Assembly: GCA_002424635.1 (NCBI GenBank)
Contig: DIKT01000060.1
Span: 1 to 24,621, forward strand
DNA: 24,621 nucleotides
Direction: 5' to 3'
Origin: Desulfobulbaceae bacterium UBA5611
GTDB taxonomy: Bacteria; Desulfobacterota; Desulfobulbia; Desulfobulbales; Desulfocapsaceae
Numbering within the stretch: the first letter of the stretch is position 1; every line of letters begins with the position of its first letter. Below the pieces are notes generated by a model, which worked only from the letters and a program-made list of their open reading frames with translations, was not told where the DNA came from and did not search any database. The position numbers and the translations under genes were made by a program. Positions 15,932 through 23,512 of the stretch are shown piece after piece.

Positions 15932-17521
15932 ATGAGCAAACAGCTTGAACAGGAAGTCGCCAAGCGACGAACTTTTGGTATTATCAGCCATCCGGACGCC
16001 GGCAAAACCACCTTGACCGAAAAGCTCCTCCTCTTTGGCGGGGCAATCAATCTGGCCGGGGCCGTCAAGTCACGCAAAGTAACACGACATGCAACCAGCG
16101 ACTGGATGGCCATTGAACAGGAACGCGGTATTTCGGTCACCACCTCAGTGATGAAATTCACCTACCGCGATTACGAGATCAATCTGCTCGACACCCCCGG
16201 CCATCAGGATTTCTCCGAAGATACCTATCGGGTCCTCACCGCCGTTGATTCGGCGATCATGGTAATCGATAATGCCAAAGGAGTTGAGGCCCAGACCGAG
16301 AAGCTGATGGAGGTGTGCCGCATGCGCAACACACCGCTGATCACCTTTATCAATAAACTGGACCGCGAGGGGATGGAACCGCTCGATATTTTGGCTGAGA
16401 TTGAGGAAAAACTGCAGATTGAATGTGCCCCCATGTCCTGGCCCATCGGCATGGGCAAGACCTTTAAAGGGGTTTATAATCTTTATCGTAAACAGCTGCA
16501 CTTGTTCACCCCGGGACAGGAAAGTCGTGGCCGGCAGGGAATCACCATCGATTCCCTTGACGATCCGCGCCTTGACCAACTGGTCGGCGCCCATCAGGCC
16601 AATGAACTAAGGACCGATATTGAGCTGCTGGCGGGCGCGGCCAATCCTTTTGATTATGATCATTTTATAAGGGCCAATCAGACTCCGGTCTTTTTTGGCA
16701 GTGCCATCAATAACTTCGGGGTCCAGGAACTGCTTGACGCCTTTGTCGAGCTGGCCCCTGCTCCCAGCCCGAGGGCGGCTGTTACCCGTGATGTGGCACC
16801 GACCGAGGAAGATTTTTCCGGTTTTGTTTTCAAGATCCAGGCTAACATGAATCCGGCCCATCGCGATCGCATCGCTTTTTTCCGGATCTGCTCCGGGAAA
16901 TTTACCCGCGGCATGAAGGTGCGCCACCATCGTCTTGATAAAGATATCAACCTGGGCAATGCCACCATTTTCATGGCCCAGGATCGGGCCAATGTCGAAG
17001 AGGCCTGGCCCGGTGACATTATCGGCCTGCACAATCACGGCACCATCAAGATCGGTGATACCTTTACTCCCAAGGAACCGCTCAAGTTTACCGGTATTCC
17101 CAATTTTGCCCCTGAACATTTTCGCCGGGTCCTGCTGAAAAATCCACTGAAGATGAAGCAGTTGCAGAAAGGCTTGATCCAGCTGGCGGAAGAAGGAGCG
17201 GTCCAGGTCTTCCGGCCGCTCATCGGAGCTGATTATATCATGGGCGCAGTCGGCGTTCTGCAGTTTGAAGTTACCATGGCCCGGCTGAAAAATGAATATG
17301 GCGTTGATGCTGTTTATGAACCGATCAACTATCAGGCCGCCCGCTGGGTAACCTGTGCTGATCCGAAAAAGATGGCGGAGTTTGAACGAAAGAACCAGGC
17401 GACCCTGGCCCGCGATGCGGAGGGCTTTTTGACCTATCTGGCCCAGAATGAATGGATGCTGAACTTTTTCATGGAAAAATGGCCGGCCATTGAATTCCAT
17501 AAAACCAGAGAGAATATTTAG
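15932..17521 (+). CDS. prfC: Peptide chain release factor 3
   Basis: RF3 is the translational GTPase that recycles RF1/RF2 from the ribosome after termination. The 529-residue length is the same as the Escherichia coli protein. G-domain motifs are intact: HPDAGKTT (20-27), the switch region ERGISVTTS (64-72), DTPGH (87-91) and NKLD (141-144). The RF3-specific stretches FGIISHPDAGKTTLTEKLLL, GAVKSRKVTRHATSDWM and IEFHKTRENI are all present. The product should be a functional, full-length cytosolic enzyme. The stop codon TAG shares its last base with the left arm of a long hairpin. The gene appears monocistronic. Confidence 0.97.
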   Translation: MSKQLEQEVAKRRTFGIISHPDAGKTTLTEKLLLFGGAINLAGAVKSRKVTRHATSDWMAIEQERGISVTTSVMKFTYRDYEINLLDTPGHQDFSEDTYRVLTAVDSAIMVIDNAKGVEAQTEKLMEVCRMRNTPLITFINKLDREGMEPLDILAEIEEKLQIECAPMSWPIGMGKTFKGVYNLYRKQLHLFTPGQESRGRQGITIDSLDDPRLDQLVGAHQANELRTDIELLAGAANPFDYDHFIRANQTPVFFGSAINNFGVQELLDAFVELAPAPSPRAAVTRDVAPTEEDFSGFVFKIQANMNPAHRDRIAFFRICSGKFTRGMKVRHHRLDKDINLGNATIFMAQDRANVEEAWPGDIIGLHNHGTIKIGDTFTPKEPLKFTGIPNFAPEHFRRVLLKNPLKMKQLQKGLIQLAEEGAVQVFRPLIGADYIMGAVGVLQFEVTMARLKNEYGVDAVYEPINYQAARWVTCADPKKMAEFERKNQATLARDAEGFLTYLAQNEWMLNFFMEKWPAIEFHKTRENI

Positions 17522-17570
17522 GAGCAGTTACAGAACAGCCGGCAGTCGCGGCTGTTCTGTTTACTGCTCC
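17521..17570. terminator. Long hairpin at the 3' end of prfC
   Basis: ACAGAACAGCCG (17530-17541) pairs perfectly with CGGCTGTTCTGT (17549-17560) around a 7-nt loop. It is extended by GGAGCAGT (17521-17528) with ACTGCTCC (17563-17570) across a small internal loop. No T tract follows. It separates prfC from convergent minus-strand genes and may act as a terminator or 3'-end protector in both directions. Confidence 0.55.
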
Positions 17571-17574
17571 TTAT

Positions 17575-17626
17575 GTCGTTAAATTGGCCAATAATCTTCT
17601 TGTCGATTATGGCCATTTCTAACGAC
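17575..17626. repeat. Second long imperfect palindrome between convergent genes
   Basis: GTCGTTA (17575-17581) pairs with TAACGAC (17620-17626). Inside, TTGGCCAATAATC pairs imperfectly (single-base bulges) with GATTATGGCCA around an 8-nt loop. It lies 4 bp after the prfC hairpin and 106 bp from the stop of the minus-strand UPF0251 gene, so it could terminate minus-strand transcripts. It could also be the remains of a palindromic repeat. Confidence 0.45.
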
Positions 17627-17732
17627 CGGGACCATAATAACCAAGCCGCTAAGCGCAAAAAATAATCTGCTTGATAGTCCGCTCGTTCCGAAACAAATTA
17701 CCGGATTCAATCTCCACCCCGCAAGGCAGAGC

Positions 17733-18050
17733 TCAAACTCCCTCTTCCATAGCGCCCTGTTTCTTTTCCTCATCGTCAACAAAGACAAGGGCCTGCCCCT
17801 CAGACAGGGCCGTAGCCACCTTGGTTCTGGCAGTGGCCAGAATCCGCTGAATAGTGCCCCGCGATACTCCCATAAACTCACCGGCCTCTTCCTGTGTCAG
17901 GCCATCTCGATCACAAAGCCGAAGTGCTTCCAGTTCATCACGATAAAGCTCAATCCGCTCAAGTTTACTTAAGGGCATACCGGTGGGTTTAAAGGCCCGC
18001 CCACAGAAATTTCCCTGACAAAGCCGTATTTTTTTAGGACGTGGAGACAT
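17733..18050 (-). CDS. UPF0251/DUF134 family helix-turn-helix protein
   Basis: This 105-residue predicted DNA-binding protein belongs to the DUF134/UPF0251 family. The N-terminus SPRPKKIRLC, the segment GRAFKPTGMPLSKLE and the sigma-70 region-4-like HTH (about 50-80, LTQEEAGEFMGVSRGTIQRILATARTK written here in two parts: LTQEEAGEFMGVSR and GTIQRILATARTK) are characteristic. Two cysteines (C11, C16) precede the HTH and might bind metal or a cluster, which is inference. GGAA is the best ribosome-site match. The gene lies 210 bp downstream of the dinitrogenase-cofactor-like gene on the same strand. From memory these two families are frequent neighbours in anaerobes. Confidence 0.88.
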   Translation of the reverse strand: MSPRPKKIRLCQGNFCGRAFKPTGMPLSKLERIELYRDELEALRLCDRDGLTQEEAGEFMGVSRGTIQRILATARTKVATALSEGQALVFVDDEEKKQGAMEEGV

Positions 18051-18260
18051 AAATTATTTCCAGTTAAAGAAGGGGCGCCATCAATGATGGCATGCAAACA
18101 ATCGAAAATCGAATGCACGAAAAAAAAGGGCACTCGTCATAAGACTGTCAAAATAAATATGGCAGCATGCATGTATTTTCTACACGCAGACTGCCAATCA
18201 CCAGTCCCTTTTTTTATACTGCAGAGGACGACAAAAATCAAAATATTTAGGAACTGTCAA

Positions 18261-18650
18261 TCAATGATGACAATTACCACCACCGCCACAGACCTGATCG
18301 GCATGCATCATTGTTAATTTACCGGCAACAAAATTTTCAATAACTGCGGCCGTATCAAGGATGATACTTCTATCAGCCCAATAAACATCTATACCTACCT
18401 GCTTAAAACCGTTTAAAGGCTTAGCGCCCATACCACCTACCACAATGGCATTGACCTTGGCGCTATTGAGAGTACTCACCGGCACCATGCAGCCACCTGC
18501 CCCGTGCTCAGGGGTTGGAATCATTTCAATCGTTCTGATATTATTATCAGCATCCAACTCCACTATGGTAAATAGATCACAATGACCAAAATGCTCGGAA
18601 CGAAGGGCCTGCATGCCCCCCGGATTATCTGTCGGAATAGCGATACGCAT
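18261..18650 (-). CDS. Dinitrogenase iron-molybdenum cofactor-like protein (NifX/NafY fold)
   Basis: This 129-residue protein has the NifX/NafY/NifB C-terminal fold (DiNase domain): MRIAIPTDN at the start, SEHFGHCDLFTIVEL (18-32), GAGGCMVP, NAIVVGGMGAKPLNGF and a GI-VYWAD strand. Small stand-alone members are thought to bind metal clusters or cofactors; many occur in organisms without a nitrogenase, so a nif role is not implied. The C-terminus CGGGGNCHH adds two Cys and two His that could bind metal. AAGGAG lies 9 nt before the ATG. A promoter-like pair lies about 60-100 bp upstream. Confidence 0.88.
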   Translation of the reverse strand: MRIAIPTDNPGGMQALRSEHFGHCDLFTIVELDADNNIRTIEMIPTPEHGAGGCMVPVSTLNSAKVNAIVVGGMGAKPLNGFKQVGIDVYWADRSIILDTAAVIENFVAGKLTMMHADQVCGGGGNCHH

Positions 18651-18719
18651 TTATTCTTCTCCTTATAAAATTTTTTATTATTAAGCCCTAAACCATATGT
18701 CACACGGCAGAGGACATTC

Positions 18720-18747
18720 CTTATAATCTTGTCAGCAGCAGAGACAA
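18720..18747 (-). promoter_or_regulatory. Candidate promoter for the DiNase-domain gene
   Basis: On the minus strand TTGTCT (18747-18742) and TATAAG (18725-18720) are 16 nt apart. Each resembles the sigma-70 consensus. The implied transcript would start near 18713, with a leader of about 60 nt before the ATG at 18650. Confidence 0.4.
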
Positions 18748-18765
18748 TGCCCTTCGAAATCTAAC

Positions 18766-19794
18766 TCAGACTGACACCGGGGCCGGGACCGGTCCAAAAC
18801 AGATATCGGTCAACCTGACATACCAGGCAGCGGCCTGGACCTGAATGATATAAGCGACAGCAATAACCAGGGCCGCATCCGAACCTTGTTCTCCAAAGGC
18901 ATTAATCGATACAGCCAGGGCAATAGACAGGTTGCGCATCACCGTGCCATAAACCAAAGCAATGGCCTCAGCACGGGCAAACAGCAGCCTGCCGGCAATG
19001 GTACTGATCAAAAAATTAGCGCCATAAAGCAGAAGCAGGGGGCCCAGAATTTTCCCGAGCACCGCCGGTTCATATGATATCTGCTGAGCCTTGAGGGCAA
19101 TGGCAACAAAGACAATGCCAAGCACACCAATTGTGGACAGGGATGGAAAACGCGGCGCCCAGGTTGTCTTGAATTCCTGTGCTCCATATTTTTTTAAGAA
19201 AAAAGTACGGGTCCAATAGCCAAGAGCCATGGGGACGAACACTATGTAAGCGATCTGCTGCACTACCATAACCATATCCATACTCACCTTGGTACCCATG
19301 AGCATCTTGACATAAAACGGTGTGGCCAGAGCCCCGAGGGTCAGGCCGATAACCGTCATATTAATGGCCGCTCCCATATTCCCCTTGGCAAAACCAGTCC
19401 AGGAGATGGTCATGCCGCTGGTCGGCAGCAATGAGGCCAGCAATAACCCCAGCGCCATATAATGATGATCAGGGAAAAAATAGAGGCCAAGCCCATAGGC
19501 AAGAAAAGGAATAATGCCGAAGTTTATGGCCTGGGTCAGAGCCTGCAGTTTGATATTGGTGATCCCATCCTTGAGATGCTTGATATTTAAAGTAACCATC
19601 ATCGGATAGACCATGAGAAAGGTCAGCGGCGCAATCAGTACTTTCAAGGACTGCACCATATCCTGCTCTACAGATATGCCAAAAATAAACCCTAAAGACA
19701 TGATGACCGGAATGGCCCATATGAGTTTTTTATTGATAGATAACAGAAAGTTCCACATGATTGATCCCATTATTAATTTTACCGATATAAACAC
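18766..19794 (-). CDS. ACR3/bile-acid:sodium-symporter superfamily permease
   Basis: This polytopic membrane protein (342 residues from the GTG at 19794) has about ten hydrophobic segments and belongs to the SBF/BASS superfamily, on the ACR3 side. LLPTSGMTISWTGFAKGN (about 123-140) aligns with the ACR3 signature around PCTAMV-x-VWS-x-LAKGN, and MRNLSIALAVSINAFGEQG near the end with the ACR3/BASS late-helix motif. The Cys that ACR3 arsenite exporters need is Thr here, so arsenite export is doubtful. The GTG start is preferred because GGAGGA lies 9 nt upstream. The longest frame, from ATG 19815, would place that site inside the gene. M9 or M13 (ATG) are other options. Confidence 0.82.
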   Translation of the reverse strand: MFISVKLIMGSIMWNFLLSINKKLIWAIPVIMSLGFIFGISVEQDMVQSLKVLIAPLTFLMVYPMMVTLNIKHLKDGITNIKLQALTQAINFGIIPFLAYGLGLYFFPDHHYMALGLLLASLLPTSGMTISWTGFAKGNMGAAINMTVIGLTLGALATPFYVKMLMGTKVSMDMVMVVQQIAYIVFVPMALGYWTRTFFLKKYGAQEFKTTWAPRFPSLSTIGVLGIVFVAIALKAQQISYEPAVLGKILGPLLLLYGANFLISTIAGRLLFARAEAIALVYGTVMRNLSIALAVSINAFGEQGSDAALVIAVAYIIQVQAAAWYVRLTDICFGPVPAPVSV

Positions 19795-19803
19795 CTGACA
19801 AGC

Positions 19804-19809
19804 TCCTCC
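19804..19809 (-). promoter_or_regulatory. Shine-Dalgarno for the permease GTG start
   Basis: On the minus strand GGAGGA (19809-19804) is 9 nt before GTG at 19794 and 3 bases after the stop of the DUF302 gene (TGA, 19814-19812). This fits a re-initiation or coupled start. Confidence 0.6.
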
Positions 19810-19811
19810 GC

Positions 19812-20234
19812 TCATCTTGCCTCATCAATCATCGACCTGATCTTGGCAAAACTGTCGGCAAGAGAGTCAGGAAAGCTGGAATCGCCGGGCACCATGGCGG
19901 CAATATCAGCCATTCCATAACTCATATAACGAATTTGGGTCTTGCCATTATAAGAAAAGACCATGACAAATTTAGGCATCAGGATCGCCCGTTCAGGATT
20001 GAAGCTCAGGCTTTTATCCGCCTTTGTCGGCTTGCAGATCTGCATCATATACAGATCAAAATCATCAGCAACGACTCCCCCATGCTTGGTGAAAGTTTCT
20101 TTCATATCCATACTGTCGCTATTGTTCACAACAAAGTCATACTTGCGGCAAACAGTTGCAAAATCGACAGTAAACTGGGCCGAACTCTTGCTAGTTTCGG
20201 CCTGATAAAGATTTTTGTTTCTATCCATGGACAT
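19812..20234 (-). CDS. DUF302 domain protein
   Basis: This 140-residue cytoplasmic protein (no signal peptide or membrane helix) resembles the DUF302 family. Visible landmarks are FTVDFATVCRKYDFVVNN, MKETFTKHGG, FDLYMMQICKPTKADK and PKFVMVFSYNGKTQIRYMSYG. The biochemical role of the family is not established. The gene is the first of the minus-strand group, and its TGA is followed 3 bp later by the permease ribosome site, so the two are probably co-expressed. The start could be ATG 20234 or the second ATG at 20228, which is better spaced from GCGGGG. Confidence 0.75.
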   Translation of the reverse strand: MSMDRNKNLYQAETSKSSAQFTVDFATVCRKYDFVVNNSDSMDMKETFTKHGGVVADDFDLYMMQICKPTKADKSLSFNPERAILMPKFVMVFSYNGKTQIRYMSYGMADIAAMVPGDSSFPDSLADSFAKIRSMIDEAR

Positions 20235-20282
20235 CCCCGCTTGAAAAATTTATTGTTATGATGCCTATACAAAATAACTGCT

Positions 20283-20361
20283 CCGGCAATTATGCGACAA
20301 CAGCATAATAAGCATATACACAATTAATAAAATTTTTCTAAGCTGTCAATGAAATTGCCGG
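20283..20361. repeat. Nested inverted repeats in the DUF302 promoter region
   Basis: CCGGCAATT (20283-20291) and AATTGCCGG (20353-20361) are perfect 9-bp inverted copies 61 nt apart. Inside and slightly overlapping is ATTATGC-N7-GCATAAT (20289-20309), also perfect. They flank the probable -35 of the minus-strand genes and look like operator sites, though the bound regulator is unknown. Confidence 0.55.
20321..20349 (-). promoter_or_regulatory. Candidate promoter of the DUF302-permease unit
   Basis: On the minus strand a perfect TTGACA (20349-20344) is followed by an AT-rich stretch. The -10 is poorly defined: TAATTG after 17 nt or ATTAAT after 15 nt. It lies about 90-110 bp ahead of the ATG and between the inverted repeats. 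Confidence 0.35.
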
Positions 20362-20570
20362 TCTTTGTTTCTCATGAACCATGAATCGTTCTCAATCCCC
20401 TTTCGAACTAGTCTTGCCAGTTTTTTTTAACAAAACAATTTCACAACAAACCGTGACATCTATGCTGATATCAGGTAAATATTTTTTATTAAAAACATGT
20501 GATTATCTTCTATTTTCATAAAAAGGATTCACTTCCTCAAATTAACGTCTTCACCTTTTTTTTATCACTC

Positions 20571-21146
20571 ATGCGACATAAAATATTTTTATTTTTTTTC
20601 ATCTTAACCATGACTATCCTGCCCCATACAATGTATGCCAAGGACAGCCAGAACAAAGATGTTCATTTTTCCGATATTATCATTACCACCTCGAAAACCC
20701 ATCTGCTTCTTTTTGGTCTTATTCAGAATGGTATTACCGAAGAGATGCTGAAAGGGTTACACAATGGTATTGCGATCAATTTTACCTTTATGGTAGAGCT
20801 CTATAAAACAGAAAAAAACTGGCCTGACCTGCAGCTTGTCTCTTTCCAATTTCAACATCAACTTACCTTCGATACCCTGCAGGAACTTTACCGCGTTGAA
20901 ACAAATGAAAAAAACCAGAAGAGCGAATCATTCTTGCAGCTCAGCGACGCCATCAAGGCCATGAGTGAAATTAACGGCTTGTTAGTAGTTGAATTATCCC
21001 AGCTGGTCCCTGATAGTTCCTATCAACTGCGCCTCAAAGCAGAGCTCTATGAAAAAACGCTACCCATGAAACTTCATTACATTGTTCCCTTTGTCTCCTG
21101 GTGGGATGTGAAAACTGACTGGCATACCATTGAGTTCACCTATTAA
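20571..21146 (+). CDS. DUF4390 domain exported protein
   Basis: The 191-residue product from ATG 20571 has a good signal peptide (MRHKIFLFFFILTMTILPHT, cleavage near MYA-K). Features of DUF4390 follow: a periplasmic beta domain with GIAINFTFMVELYKT, LVSFQFQHQLTFDTLQELYRV and the ending VPFVSWWDVKTDWHTIEFTY. From memory DUF4390 proteins commonly precede NtrY-like kinases in proteobacteria, as here, suggesting an envelope partner or sensor accessory; this is unproven. A longer frame from GTG 20499 would put 24 extra residues before the signal peptide and is disfavoured. No clear Shine-Dalgarno is seen. Confidence 0.85.
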   Translation: MRHKIFLFFFILTMTILPHTMYAKDSQNKDVHFSDIIITTSKTHLLLFGLIQNGITEEMLKGLHNGIAINFTFMVELYKTEKNWPDLQLVSFQFQHQLTFDTLQELYRVETNEKNQKSESFLQLSDAIKAMSEINGLLVVELSQLVPDSSYQLRLKAELYEKTLPMKLHYIVPFVSWWDVKTDWHTIEFTY

Positions 21147-21165
21147 TCCGTCATCCCCTCTGCAC

Positions 21166-23448
21166 ATGGCTAGAACCGCTCCCAACAATCTCCAACCTGA
21201 GCCTGCTTCTGAAAGAACGGCACTCAATCCGGCCCAGCGTCAGCAGAAGAAAAGGCTGATCCGCCTGGTCATTCTGATTTGTCTGGTTCTTCTTTTCCTG
21301 TTGGCCTGGTTTGAAAAAAATCTTCTCAGCAGCCATAGTACTCTTTCGATCGACAGCAATATTCTGCTCTTTGGCATCATCAATCTCAATGTGCTGCTGG
21401 CCTTGCTCATGTTCTTTCTGGTCTTACGCAATCTGGCAGAACTGATTTTTGAAAGCCGGCACAAATTTCTGGGATTCAAACTAAAAACAAAGTTGGTGAC
21501 ATCGTTCATCTGCCTCTCATTAATACCCTCAGCCTTGCTCTTTTTTGTAGCCTTACAATTTATTTCCACCAGTATGGATTATTGGTTTAACACCAATATC
21601 GAGAGGTCTCTGCAGGAATCCTTAGGACTGGCCCAATCAGTTCTGCAGAAGCAAAAAGATCAGGCAAAAAAAGAAAGTCAGATGATTGAACAACTGCTGG
21701 CCAGACAACAGTTAAACCTGCATGATCCTGAAGCCATGTATGCAACATTGTCAGACATGCTCTCCTCCCATCTTGCTGAAGGCCCGGACAGTCTCCTGCT
21801 GATTACCGAAGAGCAGCAGCTGGAGATCATGGCCCCATGGCTGCCGGTCAGTGAGATCACACTGCCCAGAATTCCACTCAGCACTTTGCAGGAAGCACGG
21901 AAACAAAAGGAGAGAATTATCATCATTCAGGAATCAGCCCATGGGGACCTGATCCGCTGCATAGCTCAAATCGCCATATCAGATCCTTCCTCATCGGTAA
22001 TTTTAGTTAATAGCAAATTCATAAGAGCAGAACAAAAACAACAAATGACCCTCATCACCCAGGGTATAGAGGATTATCGGCAACTCAAACATATGCAGAA
22101 GCCTTTTCAATTCTGGATGGTTGTATTGCTGCTGATCGTAACCTTACTCATCGTTTTTGCAGCTATCTGGTTTGGTTTTTACATTGCCAAAGGCATCACC
22201 GGCCCCATTGATAAACTGGCGGCCGCTACCCGAAGAGTAGCCGGAGGAGATCTCGGCTTTGCGCTGGAGAAAAAAGCCGACGATGAAATGGGCCAGCTGG
22301 TTGATTCATTCAACACCATGACCAGTAACCTCAATCTCAGCAATACAAAACTGGAAGAGACGCATACTGCTCTGCAGCAAAGTTCCCGCGAGTCTGAACA
22401 ACGCCGACGCTACACCGAAATAATCCTGCAGAATGTGTCAGCAGGCGTTATCTCCCTCGATAATTCCGGTCGAATTATTACCATCAACCGCTTTGCCGAA
22501 AATCTGCTGCATATCGATAAAGAGCTGTTTCTTAATCGCCATTATCAGGAGGCCCTGCTTAGAAGCCATGCCGAGATCATCAGCGGCTTTATAACGAAAC
22601 TGCAGAATACCGGCAAGAACTCTATTGAGCAGCATCTGAAACTGACCATCCTCAAAGAGCGATTTTCCTTACTGGTCAATTTCACCCGCCTGGAAGATGA
22701 AAATGGCAATTCACTGGGATTTGTCCTCGTTTTTGACAACCTGACCAAGCTGGAGAAGATGCAGCGAATGGCGGCCTGGCGTGAGGTTGCCCGCCGTATC
22801 GCCCATGAAATCAAAAATCCGCTTACTCCCATCCAGCTCTCAGCCCAACGTCTACGCCGGCGTTACCCTGAGATCCTTAAAGAAGAAAACAGTATCTTTG
22901 ATCAATGCACCCATACCATCATCAAGCAGGTGGATGAGCTGAAAAGACTGGTCAGTGAATTCTCCATGTTTGCCAGGATGCCCAAGATCCAGCAGGCAGC
23001 TGCCAGCCTGTGCAAGGTCGTCAAAGAAACGCTGTTTCTTTACCATGAGGCCCATAAGGACATCATTTTTTCCTGCAGCGAGCAAGAACCGATCCCCGTC
23101 TTCAGTTTTGATGAAGAGCAGATCAAACGCTGCCTGATCAACCTTCTGGACAATGCTGTTGCAGTTTTAGCTGACGGCGGTACAATAGATATTGTCCTCT
23201 CCCTCAATCAAGAGAAAGAGAGTGTCTTTATAAAGATAGCCGATAGTGGTCCCGGCATACCTGAGGAAGACAAGCCGAGACTTTTTGAGCCTTATTTCTC
23301 CACCAAGAAAACCGGGACCGGCTTAGGACTGGCCATAGTCTCCACCATTGTGGCTGACCACAATGGCTATATCCGGGTCCAGGATAATATGCCCCATGGT
23401 TCAATTTTTATAATTGAACTGCCGCTCCTGCAAAAAGAGACCGCATAA
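21166..23448 (+). CDS. ntrY: NtrY-like membrane sensor histidine kinase
   Basis: The 760-residue kinase starts at ATG 21166, 19 bp after the DUF4390 gene; an upstream TTG at 21130 would overlap that gene. Transmembrane helices lie near 31-48, 66-88, 112-134 and 315-340, with an extracytoplasmic domain at about 135-314. HAMP is at about 338-391 (ITGPIDKLAAATRRVAGGDL), PAS at about 415-528, HisKA with phosphoacceptor H547 in RRIAHEIKNPLTP, the N box NLLDNA near 659-664, G1 DSGPGI (693-698) and G2 GTGLGLA (717-723). All catalytic motifs look intact. This is the NtrY architecture, and the NtrX-type regulator follows. The input signal (nitrogen, redox or envelope) cannot be read from the sequence. 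Confidence 0.93.
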   Translation: MARTAPNNLQPEPASERTALNPAQRQQKKRLIRLVILICLVLLFLLAWFEKNLLSSHSTLSIDSNILLFGIINLNVLLALLMFFLVLRNLAELIFESRHKFLGFKLKTKLVTSFICLSLIPSALLFFVALQFISTSMDYWFNTNIERSLQESLGLAQSVLQKQKDQAKKESQMIEQLLARQQLNLHDPEAMYATLSDMLSSHLAEGPDSLLLITEEQQLEIMAPWLPVSEITLPRIPLSTLQEARKQKERIIIIQESAHGDLIRCIAQIAISDPSSSVILVNSKFIRAEQKQQMTLITQGIEDYRQLKHMQKPFQFWMVVLLLIVTLLIVFAAIWFGFYIAKGITGPIDKLAAATRRVAGGDLGFALEKKADDEMGQLVDSFNTMTSNLNLSNTKLEETHTALQQSSRESEQRRRYTEIILQNVSAGVISLDNSGRIITINRFAENLLHIDKELFLNRHYQEALLRSHAEIISGFITKLQNTGKNSIEQHLKLTILKERFSLLVNFTRLEDENGNSLGFVLVFDNLTKLEKMQRMAAWREVARRIAHEIKNPLTPIQLSAQRLRRRYPEILKEENSIFDQCTHTIIKQVDELKRLVSEFSMFARMPKIQQAAASLCKVVKETLFLYHEAHKDIIFSCSEQEPIPVFSFDEEQIKRCLINLLDNAVAVLADGGTIDIVLSLNQEKESVFIKIADSGPGIPEEDKPRLFEPYFSTKKTGTGLGLAIVSTIVADHNGYIRVQDNMPHGSIFIIELPLLQKETA

Positions 23449-23472
23449 GCAATTTTATATCGGTAGATCTTA

Positions 23473-23502
23473 TAAGAGCACCAAGCAACAGGCCCGCTCT
23501 TA
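23473..23502 (+). repeat. Inverted repeat between ntrY and ntrX
   Basis: TAAGAGC (23473-23479) pairs with GCTCTTA (23496-23502) around a 16-nt loop. It ends directly before the AAAGGAAG ribosome site of ntrX, so it could modulate expression of the regulator relative to the kinase. Confidence 0.4.
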
Positions 23503-23512
23503 AAAGGAAGAG

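Larger units (their letters stand above)
20235..20570. other. Intergenic region between divergent DUF302 and DUF4390 genes
   Basis: This 336-bp AT-rich non-coding stretch separates divergent transcription units. It contains the nested inverted repeats and TTGACA of the minus-strand side. On the + strand I find no convincing promoter or terminator ahead of the DUF4390 gene, only homopolymer runs (for example TTTTTTTT near 20422). An in-frame GTG at 20499 extends the DUF4390 frame but is not favoured. Confidence 0.5.

Noticed and set aside
16607..17500. Long minus-strand reading frame (297 codons) opposite prfC
   Set aside because: It mirrors the codon structure of prfC and has no recognisable protein features.
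17579..17881. Minus-strand frame of 100 codons overlapping the DUF134 gene
   Set aside because: It overlaps the conserved DUF134 reading frame on the same strand in another phase and resembles no protein family.
18084..18317. Short + strand frame of 77 codons in the DiNase-DUF134 gap
   Set aside because: No ribosome site, low-complexity Thr/Lys content, and it overlaps the end of the minus-strand DiNase-domain gene.
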